The translations under genes and the position numbers were made by a program. Shown in pieces: positions 57,212 through 64,000 of a DNA stretch of 64,000 bases. How positions within the stretch are numbered: position 1 is the first letter of the stretch; the number at the start of each line of letters is the position of its first letter. The stretch is from Ructibacterium sp965146665 (GTDB taxonomy: Bacteria > Bacillota > Clostridia > Monoglobales > Monoglobaceae), in contig CBCTHE010000002.1 of NCBI GenBank assembly GCA_965146665.1, positions 284,226 through 348,225 of the forward strand, given 5' to 3'. The notes under the pieces are model-generated. The model did no database searches and was not told the origin of the DNA. It worked only from the letters and a program-made list of their open reading frames with translations.

Positions 57212-59260
57212 TTATTGTTTTTGTAAATTTTCTACATTTTCACCTATTTTTATGCTTGTTTTGGTGAAAATTGTAAAATTACTAAATTTTTGCTCCCAGT
57301 TTAATTTTTCCCAGTCGGATTCTGTCAAACATTGTAGTCTTGCATAACAGCCAATTCCCAAAATATCAGCAGAATTCCGTACATTGTCCTGTAAAAACTG
57401 TGTCATCTCCTCCTCCAGCTGGGCGGCCAGAAGTTTGCCGTCATCTGCCGAACCATAGATCAGATCCGCCTTCAGGGATGTACTGACCGTAATCCGGGGC
57501 GGTTCCTCCTGCCAGCTGATCTGGATCTTCGGCTTCCGGCGGCTTGTGACAGAAAAGGAGGATTCCCCAGCCCGGACCGCCACGTGCCGGGCCTCGCCTG
57601 AGAGGAGCTTATACAGCAGGGCCTGCTCCGGCTCTGCCTCAGCCACCAGCTTTCCGTCATGGAAGATTCCCATACCCATCAGCTTTTCCTGATCCGCGAT
57701 GGGCAGAACCGGATCCTGGGCGGAGTCCATGCCCCGGGACACAAACTCCCGCAGTTCGGTCACCGGCGCGTAAGGGGTGTTCTGGTTCTGGAAAAGGAGC
57801 TCATAATACCGGGACGTGCTCTGCTCCAGCGTGGGCTTGACTTGGGTGAGAAACGTCTGGGCGGATTCCGCCAGACAGAGATTGGTACTGGGCCGCACCT
57901 CCCGTTCCCGGAACAGGAGCGACGCGTGTTCCAGCAGTCCCTCCCGGGCGAGGTCCTTGGAGAATACAATCACCTTGAGATGGGACAGCTCCGGATGCTT
58001 GCTCAAATGGCTTTTCAGCTGGTTCTCGGCCAGATAAAAATCATCCGCCTCAATGACCATATTGTTGACCGTCTTATTCTCCTGTTCGCCCCCGGCCTGC
58101 TCCGGCTCTTCCGCCTCTCCCTCCCCTTCCTTCCGGCCGCCCATGCCGGTCGCGTCCAGATTGTCTCCCGTTTCCAGAGGGTTGGAAAGCTGAAAGGTAT
58201 AGCGGTAGGCGGCCGTCTGACCCTTGTCCACACCAAGGGCCACCAGATAGGCGCCTTCTTCAATTTCCCGGCCGTCATAACAGCTGGACAGGGAGATGCA
58301 CAGCAGAGCGCAGAGGACGCCCGCGGCCGCTTTTTTGCCGCCGGAGTTCATTTTCAGCCCCTTGGCGCACAGGGCGATCAAATGAAGGGCGAGGGCCAGA
58401 TACAATATCCCGGATATGATAAAGGCGGTGAGATACACCGCGTCCATCCGGGACCAGAATTTGCCGAAATAGGCCGCTTTGGTCAGGGGATAAATGGGAA
58501 TCCCCAGGGCGCCGGCCATCTCATAGGGCTGGGCCATGGAGGAGACCAGAATCAGTCCCACATTCACCGCCACAGCCAGGGCAGCTCCGGCCATAACAGT
58601 CCTTCTGACCTTGATCTCCGGTCTGCGCCAGGGCGTCAGCAGGAATACAAAGATCACATCCGTATACAAAAACAGGGTGGAGAGCCCTTTTCCAAAGACA
58701 TTTTGAGGGCCGGACCCCAGCACCGGCGCCAGATAGAGCGGTTCCGCATATTTGAGGCCCAGCACGGCCACGGCCGCCGCCACCAGCCCCACGAAGAGCA
58801 CGGTCAGGGAGTGCATCCGGTAAACAGCCCGCGCGCCGCAGACCGCCGTGGCCGCCGCGCCCAAAATAAAGAAGAACATCAAAAACCAGGCCGGAGACTG
58901 GGCATAGGAAACGGTCCGCAGTACGGTGGTACATTCGCGCAGGGCATAGACCGCGGAGGCGATCCAGTAAACGGCCAGCGCTATCCGGATCAAACCGCCG
59001 CCTGCCCGGCCGCCCCATTTTTCGCCCAGCCCGATCAGGCCCAAATCCTCATGCCGCCGCAGAAGGGTCAGGAGAAGAAACAGAACGGCCAAAAAAATCA
59101 GGCCGGTATAGAGCGCGGTGAGCCAGCCGGCGGATCCGCTGATCTGGCCGAAACTGCGGGGATATGTGGTAAATATTTTATACAGGCAGGAGTTGAACAC
59201 CATACAGCCAAGCTCCCATTTTCCAAGGTACTGCCGCTTCTTTTCCATATTGCTGTCCAT
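57212..59260 (-). CDS. GerAB-type permease fused to GerAC-type germination protein
   Basis: A 682-residue protein combining two subunits of the nutrient germinant receptor. Residues about 10-315 form a multi-pass permease (LGCMVFNSCLYKIFTTYPRS, many helices, YLTAFIISGILYLALALHLI) as in GerAB. From about residue 304 there follow MNSGGKKAAAGVLCALLCIS, LSSC with a lipobox Cys at 327, and CYDGREIEEGAYLVALGVDK, then the Ger(x)C domain to the end (VNNMVIEADDFYLAENQLKS, HLKVIVFSKDLAREG). An in-frame ATG at 58351 with AAGGGG six bases upstream could give free GerAC lipoprotein. The start at 59260 is uncertain (59248 possible). It follows gerA on the same strand. Confidence 0.85.
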   Translation of the reverse strand: MDSNMEKKRQYLGKWELGCMVFNSCLYKIFTTYPRSFGQISGSAGWLTALYTGLIFLAVLFLLLTLLRRHEDLGLIGLGEKWGGRAGGGLIRIALAVYWIASAVYALRECTTVLRTVSYAQSPAWFLMFFFILGAAATAVCGARAVYRMHSLTVLFVGLVAAAVAVLGLKYAEPLYLAPVLGSGPQNVFGKGLSTLFLYTDVIFVFLLTPWRRPEIKVRRTVMAGAALAVAVNVGLILVSSMAQPYEMAGALGIPIYPLTKAAYFGKFWSRMDAVYLTAFIISGILYLALALHLIALCAKGLKMNSGGKKAAAGVLCALLCISLSSCYDGREIEEGAYLVALGVDKGQTAAYRYTFQLSNPLETGDNLDATGMGGRKEGEGEAEEPEQAGGEQENKTVNNMVIEADDFYLAENQLKSHLSKHPELSHLKVIVFSKDLAREGLLEHASLLFREREVRPSTNLCLAESAQTFLTQVKPTLEQSTSRYYELLFQNQNTPYAPVTELREFVSRGMDSAQDPVLPIADQEKLMGMGIFHDGKLVAEAEPEQALLYKLLSGEARHVAVRAGESSFSVTSRRKPKIQISWQEEPPRITVSTSLKADLIYGSADDGKLLAAQLEEEMTQFLQDNVRNSADILGIGCYARLQCLTESDWEKLNWEQKFSNFTIFTKTSIKIGENVENLQKQ

Positions 59261-59386
59261 CAGCCTTTCCGGCCCACAAGATGTACCTTCCGCCGCGCCG
59301 TTATCGTGAGCCGGATAGGGCGCGGGCGGGCACAAAACCCGCCTCCCTGCTTTGCTGTTTACGGCTGGCCGGGGCCTGCCGTCTTT

Positions 59387-60889
59387 TCAGCCCTTTTTTG
59401 TCCATTTTCTGCTGATATGGGGCTGTTTGACCGGATCCTGGGTCCGAAGGCTTCTGGGCCGCCGCTCCTTTTTCCAGATGGGCTTGATCAGCAGGGTACC
59501 CCAGACCGAATCCCCGTTCTTGGGCGCCAGCGGGGACAAAAACGGCACGCCGAAGGTCTCGGAGGCGGCCAGGGCGCCGCCCGCCACAAATACTGCGCAG
59601 ATCAGTCCCAAAAAGCCTGCCGCCGCGCCGAAGATGATAAACAGAAACCGCATCAGGGCCAGCGACCGTGACAGGGAAACCGAAGGAGTGGCAAAGGTGC
59701 CCAGCCCGGCAATGGAGACTACGATAATCAGAATAGGGCTGACAATATTGGCTTCCACGGCGGCCTGTCCCAGAATCAGGCCGCCGATGATACCCAGCGT
59801 AGAGCCAACCGGACTGGGCACCCGGATGGAGGCCTCCTTGATCAGCTCAAAGGCCAGTTCCATGAGAATCAGCTCCGCCACAAGGGGAAAGGGCACCTTT
59901 TCCCGGCTTGCCTCAATGGCCAGAAGGAGATCGGTGGGCAGCATTTCGTGGTGGTACAGCATAACCGCCACAAATATGCCCGGCAGAAACAGGGACAAAA
60001 ACATGCCCATCAGACGGACCAGCCGCATAAAATTGGCCTCCGGCACCCGGACATAGTTGTCCTCCGAAGCCTCCACAAGGTCTGTGGCCGTGGTGGGCAG
60101 AATGAGCACAAAGGGGCTCCCCTGTACGATCACGGCCACCTTTCCCTCTGAGAGCATGGCCGCAGCCCGGTCCGGCCGCTCCGTCTTGAGCGTATGGGTC
60201 ATTGGGAAAAAGGTACTCTCCTCAATGAGCATCTCCACATCGCCGGTGGAAAAGATATAGGAGGTGTCAATCCCTTCCAGCCGCCGGCGCACCTCCGCCA
60301 CCAGCCCGGGATTGGTCACCCCGTCAATGTACAGCAGGGCACATGGGGTCTGACTCACAGAGCCGACCTTGATGTTCTCCGCCACCAGATCCGCGGTTTT
60401 GAGAATCTTCCGCACCAGCGCCAGATTGGTCATAATGACCTCGTTGAACGCCTCCTGGGGTCCGGAAAGGCTGGCCTCCTGAATGGGCTGGCCCACGCTC
60501 CGGCCGCCCCAGTCCTTGACATCCGCCGCAAAGGCACACGCACAGCCGTCCACAAACACCAGGCAGTTGCCAAAGGTTACCGCCTCAATTACCGCCTCAA
60601 AATCACGGACCACGGAAAGTGGGCCAAAAGGCGTCATCTTTTCAAAAATGGTTTCCTCCCGCGGCGCGGACAGAGACTCTGGAATACCGCTTTGCAGCAG
60701 GCTCCGCATAATATCCCGGTTGATAAAGGTCTTGTCGGTCATACCGTCATAGAAGATCAGGAAGCCGTCCGCATATCCATCCTCAAACCGAACCTTAAAG
60801 TCCCGGATCATAAAGTCAAAATTGGCAGGCACCTGAAACCGTCGTTCAATGAAGCTCCTGCTCTCTTGTATATTTTGTGTTATTTGCAT
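59387..60889 (-). CDS. gerA: Spore germination protein GerA family (GerAA)
   Basis: The GerAA subunit of a germinant receptor in the spore inner membrane. The 500-residue protein begins MQITQNIQESRSFIERRF and has the soluble N-terminal domain (1-270) with DMF-like segments (FLIFYDGMTDKTFINRDIM), ALLYIDGVTNPGLVAEVRRR and PTTATDLVEASEDNYVRVPE, then membrane helices including FLSLFLPGIFVAVMLYHHEM near 295 and VPSPVGSTLGIIGGLILGQA near 360, with a basic C-terminal tail. GGAG five to six bases before 60889 decides the start; further in-frame ATGs at 60901 and 60913 have weaker sites. The GerAB-GerAC fusion follows 126 bp later. Confidence 0.92.
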   Translation of the reverse strand: MQITQNIQESRSFIERRFQVPANFDFMIRDFKVRFEDGYADGFLIFYDGMTDKTFINRDIMRSLLQSGIPESLSAPREETIFEKMTPFGPLSVVRDFEAVIEAVTFGNCLVFVDGCACAFAADVKDWGGRSVGQPIQEASLSGPQEAFNEVIMTNLALVRKILKTADLVAENIKVGSVSQTPCALLYIDGVTNPGLVAEVRRRLEGIDTSYIFSTGDVEMLIEESTFFPMTHTLKTERPDRAAAMLSEGKVAVIVQGSPFVLILPTTATDLVEASEDNYVRVPEANFMRLVRLMGMFLSLFLPGIFVAVMLYHHEMLPTDLLLAIEASREKVPFPLVAELILMELAFELIKEASIRVPSPVGSTLGIIGGLILGQAAVEANIVSPILIIVVSIAGLGTFATPSVSLSRSLALMRFLFIIFGAAAGFLGLICAVFVAGGALAASETFGVPFLSPLAPKNGDSVWGTLLIKPIWKKERRPRSLRTQDPVKQPHISRKWTKKG

Positions 60890-60990
60890 CTTATTCTCCA
60901 TGCTATCACCCATGGTTATTGTTCCCGGAACATGGGATTCTATACCATTTCCCGCATGATTTTCATATATATGGCAAGCTTTGGGCGCAA

Positions 60991-61019
60991 AAAAAGCGCG
61001 CCGCATCTCACGGCGCGCT
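60991..61019 (-). terminator. Terminator of the ribokinase gene
   Basis: AGCGCGCCG/CGGCGCGCT stem (60995-61003 with 61011-61019) followed on the minus strand by TTTTTTTG. It isolates the ger operon from upstream transcription. Confidence 0.9.
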
Positions 61020-61034
61020 CTGTATGCAGCTGGT

Positions 61035-61955
61035 TCAGCCGCTGTGTACCTGCTTTAAAAAATTTTCTGTCTCCTGTCTGGTCGGAATGGAAGGGCCGGC
61101 CCCCATTCTGCTGACCGCCAGCGCCGAGGCCGCCGCCGCAAACCGCACCGCCTCCGGTATGGCCATGTCCCTGCCCAAAGCCGCACAGAGCCCGCCGAGA
61201 AAGCTGTCCCCGGCCCCGGTGGTATCCACCGTCTCGACCCGAAAGATGTCCTGATGCAGAATCCGGCCGTCATGGCGAAATACGCTCCCTCTTTTTCCAA
61301 GGGTGATGACCGCCTCCCGGAAGCCCAGCTCCTCCAATCCGGCAATGGCCCGGCCGGCGTCCTCCAGAGAGCAGATCTCCCGGCCCAAAAGCTGTCCCGC
61401 CTCAAATTCGTTCACCACCAGAAGACCCACCTTTGGGTAAAGCTCCGGCCGGAGAGCCTTCATGGGCGACGGATTTAAAACCACCCTTGTCCCGTACCGT
61501 TCTGCAAGCTCCATGGCAGTCTCCACCGCGTCCATGGGAATTTCAAACTGCAGAAGCAGGGTATCCGCCCAGGCGATCAGCGCCTCGCTCCGCCGTACAG
61601 CATCCGCGTCCAGCTTCCCATTGGCACCTGGGTCCAGAATAATATGGTTATCGCCCTGGCAAACGGTGATAACCGCCACACCGCTGCTGCTATCCGCCCG
61701 GAGGATACTGTCTGTGAGAACCCCGCTGACGCGCAGATGCTCCAGCAGGACATCCCCATAGACGTCGCGGCCAAGACAGCCCAGCATCTTCACCCGGCTG
61801 CCCAGACGCGCTGCCGCCACCGCCTGGTTTGCACCCTTTCCGCCCGGGACCATGGAAAAGCCCTGGCCCATGACAGTCTCCCCCAGCTTGGGCAGCCGGG
61901 CCGTTTGAATCACCAGATCCATATTGATGCTTCCAATGACAAGCGTGTTCTGCAT
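61035..61955 (-). CDS. rbsK: Ribokinase (PfkB family)
   Basis: A 306-residue sugar kinase. PfkB signatures: NTLVIGSINMDLVIQTARLP at the N-terminus, MVPGGKGANQAVAAARLG near 36, and the catalytic DTTGAGDSFLGGLCAALGRD near 245 with the Asp base. The NxD motif GSINMD and GGKGANQA favour ribokinase over fructokinase. It makes ribose 5-phosphate with ATP. No ribose transporter is nearby; the next upstream gene is a Gfo/Idh/MocA oxidoreductase, 14 bp away, so the two form an operon. Confidence 0.9.
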   Translation of the reverse strand: MQNTLVIGSINMDLVIQTARLPKLGETVMGQGFSMVPGGKGANQAVAAARLGSRVKMLGCLGRDVYGDVLLEHLRVSGVLTDSILRADSSSGVAVITVCQGDNHIILDPGANGKLDADAVRRSEALIAWADTLLLQFEIPMDAVETAMELAERYGTRVVLNPSPMKALRPELYPKVGLLVVNEFEAGQLLGREICSLEDAGRAIAGLEELGFREAVITLGKRGSVFRHDGRILHQDIFRVETVDTTGAGDSFLGGLCAALGRDMAIPEAVRFAAAASALAVSRMGAGPSIPTRQETENFLKQVHSG

Positions 61956-61969
61956 GCCGCTCTCCCCCT

Positions 61970-62935
61970 TTATTTTTCTTTCAGTCCAGCCAGATAGTCA
62001 AACATTTTGGCACAGGCGATGGTATCCCTGTGGGGAATAACCGGACTCTCCGTCAGACCGGCCCGGATACACCGCATGGCCTCCTCCACCTCATAGACAA
62101 AGCCGTTGCCGGTCCTGTCATCCACAAAATGAACCGGCTCCTTGCCGTCCTCATAGAGCCAGCACTCCGAAGCCCGGTGGGCGCCGGGAACCACAATGTA
62201 CCCATTTTCACCATGGATTTCCGCTCTGTCGCCCGCCCGGCGCATGAAGGTGGTTCGCAGGGATGCCAGCGCATCTTCCAGCTTCAGCACCAGAATTTCC
62301 GTCTCGTCCACTCCGGTTTGGTGCCAAACCGCCTGCCCGGAAACGGCTTGGACCTCCTGACCGATCCACCATGTCATCAGCTCATAGGGATAGACGGTCA
62401 GATCATAGGCCGCGCCGCCGCCCAGTTCCGGCGAAAAATAACGGTTGTCCGGATCCCGCGGCATGTCACAGCAGAGCATCATGTCGCCCATGATTACCCG
62501 GCCGATTCGGCCGGTGCGAATCCAATCCCGCACCTGCGCCGAGGCCGGCAGGAACCGGGACCACATGGCCTCCATGACAAAGACGCCCTGCTCCTGCGCC
62601 CGTCGGAATACCGTTTCCGCATCCCGGCTGTTGGTAAACATGGCCTTCTCACAGATCACAGGAACTCCATGGTCCAGACACAGCATTGTCAGCTCAAAGT
62701 GGGCGTTGGTTGTCACACCAATGTACACGCAATCCGGCTTTTCCTGCTCCAGCATACGGACATAGCTGTCATACGCGGCTGGAATACCGTTTTGCTCCGC
62801 AAAACGCTGCGCGCGCTCCAGACTTTTACTGGCCACAGCCGCCGTATACGCCCCGGGGGTCAGCGCCGCCGCGCCGCAAAATTTCCGAGAGATATGCCCG
62901 GCCCCCATTACGCAAAATCGAAACTCATTTCCCAT
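61970..62935 (-). CDS. Gfo/Idh/MocA-family oxidoreductase
   Basis: A 321-residue NAD(P)-dependent sugar or cyclitol dehydrogenase. The N-terminal Rossmann domain has FRFCVMGAGHISRKFCGAAA; the family motif VPVICEKAMFTNSRDAETVF near 90 supplies the EKP-like Glu-Lys (EKA here), and the C-terminal domain has YFSPELGGGAAYDLTVYPYE near 165. AGGAGG is eight bases before ATG 62935, which is preferred to the ATG at 62941. It precedes rbsK by 14 bp, suggesting a shared carbohydrate route. The substrate is unknown. Confidence 0.9.
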   Translation of the reverse strand: MGNEFRFCVMGAGHISRKFCGAAALTPGAYTAAVASKSLERAQRFAEQNGIPAAYDSYVRMLEQEKPDCVYIGVTTNAHFELTMLCLDHGVPVICEKAMFTNSRDAETVFRRAQEQGVFVMEAMWSRFLPASAQVRDWIRTGRIGRVIMGDMMLCCDMPRDPDNRYFSPELGGGAAYDLTVYPYELMTWWIGQEVQAVSGQAVWHQTGVDETEILVLKLEDALASLRTTFMRRAGDRAEIHGENGYIVVPGAHRASECWLYEDGKEPVHFVDDRTGNGFVYEVEEAMRCIRAGLTESPVIPHRDTIACAKMFDYLAGLKEK

Positions 62936-63055
62936 TGCCATTGCCTCCTGTTCTTAATCGTCTTTTTCTGTTATTGTACCATTTCCCGGAAAAAATAACA
63001 ACTGTATTTTCAAAAGACAGGCAAACCCATGACACCTTCCTTCTGGGGGGCAGAC

Positions 63056-63091
63056 AAAAAAGCGCGGGACCACATTCATGCGGCCCGCGCT
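63056..63091 (-). terminator. Terminator of the phosphodiesterase-like gene
   Basis: AGCGCGGG/CCCGCGCT outer stem (63061-63068 with 63084-63091) with an inner CCGCAT/ATGTGG-type stem, followed on the minus strand by TTTTTT. Confidence 0.85.
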
Positions 63092-63106
63092 CCTGATCCA
63101 ACCCGC

Positions 63107-63871
63107 TTAGAGCAGGCTCTTTCCTTCCCAGTCCTTTCCCGGCGCAACGCCCAGAAACGCGGCGATTGTCGGCGCAATGTCCATAATATTCGCGGCCGCC
63201 TTTTGCTCCGCGTCCATTCCGCAGAGGAAGAGTGGAATGGTCATATCTTCCGGAATATCCGCTCCATGGCTCCGCTCATGCCCGCCGTGGTCTGCGGTGA
63301 CCACAATGGCATACGTATCCCGGACCGCCTCGGCAATGTCCTGTATGCAGTCCCAGGCATTGCTTACCCGGTCCATGTACGCCGGGGTCATCCAGCCGTG
63401 TCTGTGTCCGGCTTCATCCGTCTCACCCAGATATAAAAAGGCGAAGTCCGGCCGCTCTTCCAGCAGGCACGTCTTTGCCGCCCTGGTTAGAGCCCGGTCT
63501 GTCTCCGCCTGGTAATCCATGCTGAGACAAAGGCTGTGGGCCATACAGCCCGGCCTGCCCAAATCCCGCAGCGGCTCCCAGTTATAAAATGCCGCACAGG
63601 TCTTTCCAGCATTTTTCAGGACCTCAAACAATCCGTCCAGCGGTCTGACCATGGGCACATAGGTATTGGTGAGAATACCATGCCGCTCTGCCGGAACACT
63701 GTGAAACAGCGACATATGACATGGCAGAGTCACAGACGGCATAACGGTCTGTGCCGCCGGGTAACAGCATCCCCGGGCGGCCATGGTATCCGGATAGGGA
63801 TGCCCGCTTTCCTGCGCGGCGTCCGGGCGCATCCCATCTACAAGTATCAGTAAAACTTTTTTCTTATTCAT
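63107..63871 (-). CDS. Alkaline phosphatase/nucleotide pyrophosphatase-superfamily protein
   Basis: A 254-residue metal-dependent phosphohydrolase. The metal-binding layout fits the superfamily: LLILVDGMRPDAAQ near 8 (Asp), QTVMPSVTLPCHMSLFHSVP near 43 (Thr nucleophile TLPCH), YLGETDEAGHRHGW near 147 (Asp, His), VVTADHGGHERSHG near 185 (Asp, His) and a final His-poor segment. The core is short and has no signal peptide, so it is cytoplasmic. Substrates might be phosphodiesters or phosphonates. The start at 63871 has GGAG six bases upstream. Confidence 0.88.
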   Translation of the reverse strand: MNKKKVLLILVDGMRPDAAQESGHPYPDTMAARGCCYPAAQTVMPSVTLPCHMSLFHSVPAERHGILTNTYVPMVRPLDGLFEVLKNAGKTCAAFYNWEPLRDLGRPGCMAHSLCLSMDYQAETDRALTRAAKTCLLEERPDFAFLYLGETDEAGHRHGWMTPAYMDRVSNAWDCIQDIAEAVRDTYAIVVTADHGGHERSHGADIPEDMTIPLFLCGMDAEQKAAANIMDIAPTIAAFLGVAPGKDWEGKSLL

Positions 63872-63946
63872 CATACTCTCCACTCTTTCATGCAAATAAT
63901 ATTGGGCCATACTCCTGGACAGAGCTCAGCTTCACGTTGGGCCGTC

Positions 63947-64000
63947 CTATTTTTTATCAATCCAGAGACATTGCATGGGCCGGAGTGTCACCCGTGTACC
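63947..64000 (-). CDS. Probable C-terminus of a gene entering from the right
   Basis: The minus strand reads TRVTLRPMQCLWIDKK then TAG at 63949-63947, 76 bp before the next start. Only 17 codons are visible, so coding status rests on position and a plausible peptide. The product cannot be named. Confidence 0.4.
   Translation of the reverse strand, partial: GTRVTLRPMQCLWIDKK

Overview
The window comes from a moderately GC-rich, endospore-forming Firmicute of class Clostridia, most like the Oscillospiraceae/Ruminococcaceae gut lineages. Evidence for spores: spmA and spmB, a gerA operon and an AbrB/SpoVT-type regulator. Evidence for a Gram-positive surface: SLH-domain proteins and a CsaB pyruvyl transferase. 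Clostridial housekeeping: class A RNase P RNA, a DnaD/DnaC-type primosome and pyruvate phosphate dikinase. The replication initiation locus lies near 27.6-33.1 kb, where transcription diverges: rpmH-rnpA-yidD-yidC-jag run leftward and dnaA-mnmE-dnaD-dnaC run rightward.

Layout. 0-3 kb: a partial leftward gene and a glycosyltransferase-CsaB fusion. 3-5.7 kb: serC-serA (serine synthesis) and rnpB. 5.9-6.7 kb: a hairpin-rich repeat with a small gene of unknown function (copy A). 6.8-12 kb: two divergent secreted SLH proteins. 12.2-18.2 kb: a carbohydrate cluster (GH125 mannosidase; then isomerase, SGNH hydrolase and a large unknown protein in one operon). 18.2-24.8 kb: foldback repeat, TPR protein, asnS, acetyltransferase, argF, argD, methyltransferase, Cys-rich protein. 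24.8-33.1 kb: origin-type genes. 33.4-34.1 kb: an AT-rich islet with an XRE regulator. 34.3-39.3 kb: glyS, a YaaO-type decarboxylase, holB and ricT. 39.6-41.4 kb: repeats around spmAB. 41.4-51.1 kb: nitroreductase, ppdK, tadA, an HPr-like protein, mtaB, an acetyltransferase, yhhQ, a radical SAM protein and nadE. 51.1-52.3 kb: copy B of the repeat-plus-gene unit, inverted and with a broken gene. 52.4-54.4 kb: argC-argB. 54.8-56.6 kb: MsmX-type ATPase and a maltose-type acetyltransferase. 56.9-61 kb: AbrB-type regulator and the ger operon. 61-64 kb: ribokinase, an oxidoreductase, a phosphodiesterase-like protein and the tail of another gene.

How the genes work together. CsaB pyruvylates the wall polymer that SLH domains bind, and SLH proteins lie 4-10 kb away. 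argF/argD and argC/argB are two separate parts of one arginine pathway. YhhQ plus a radical SAM protein suggests queuosine-precursor salvage. MsmX would energise sugar ABC importers that feed enzymes such as GH125 and the isomerase cluster.

The least explained signal is a dispersed repeat family (5.9, 39.6, 41.2, 41.3 and 52.0 kb). Its palindromic stem keeps G-U pairing on one strand only and changes by compensatory substitutions, which suggests a structured RNA. Two copies sit divergently upstream of paralogous genes encoding a roughly 150-residue protein I do not recognise. No tRNA, rRNA, CRISPR array, intact transposase or prophage was seen.
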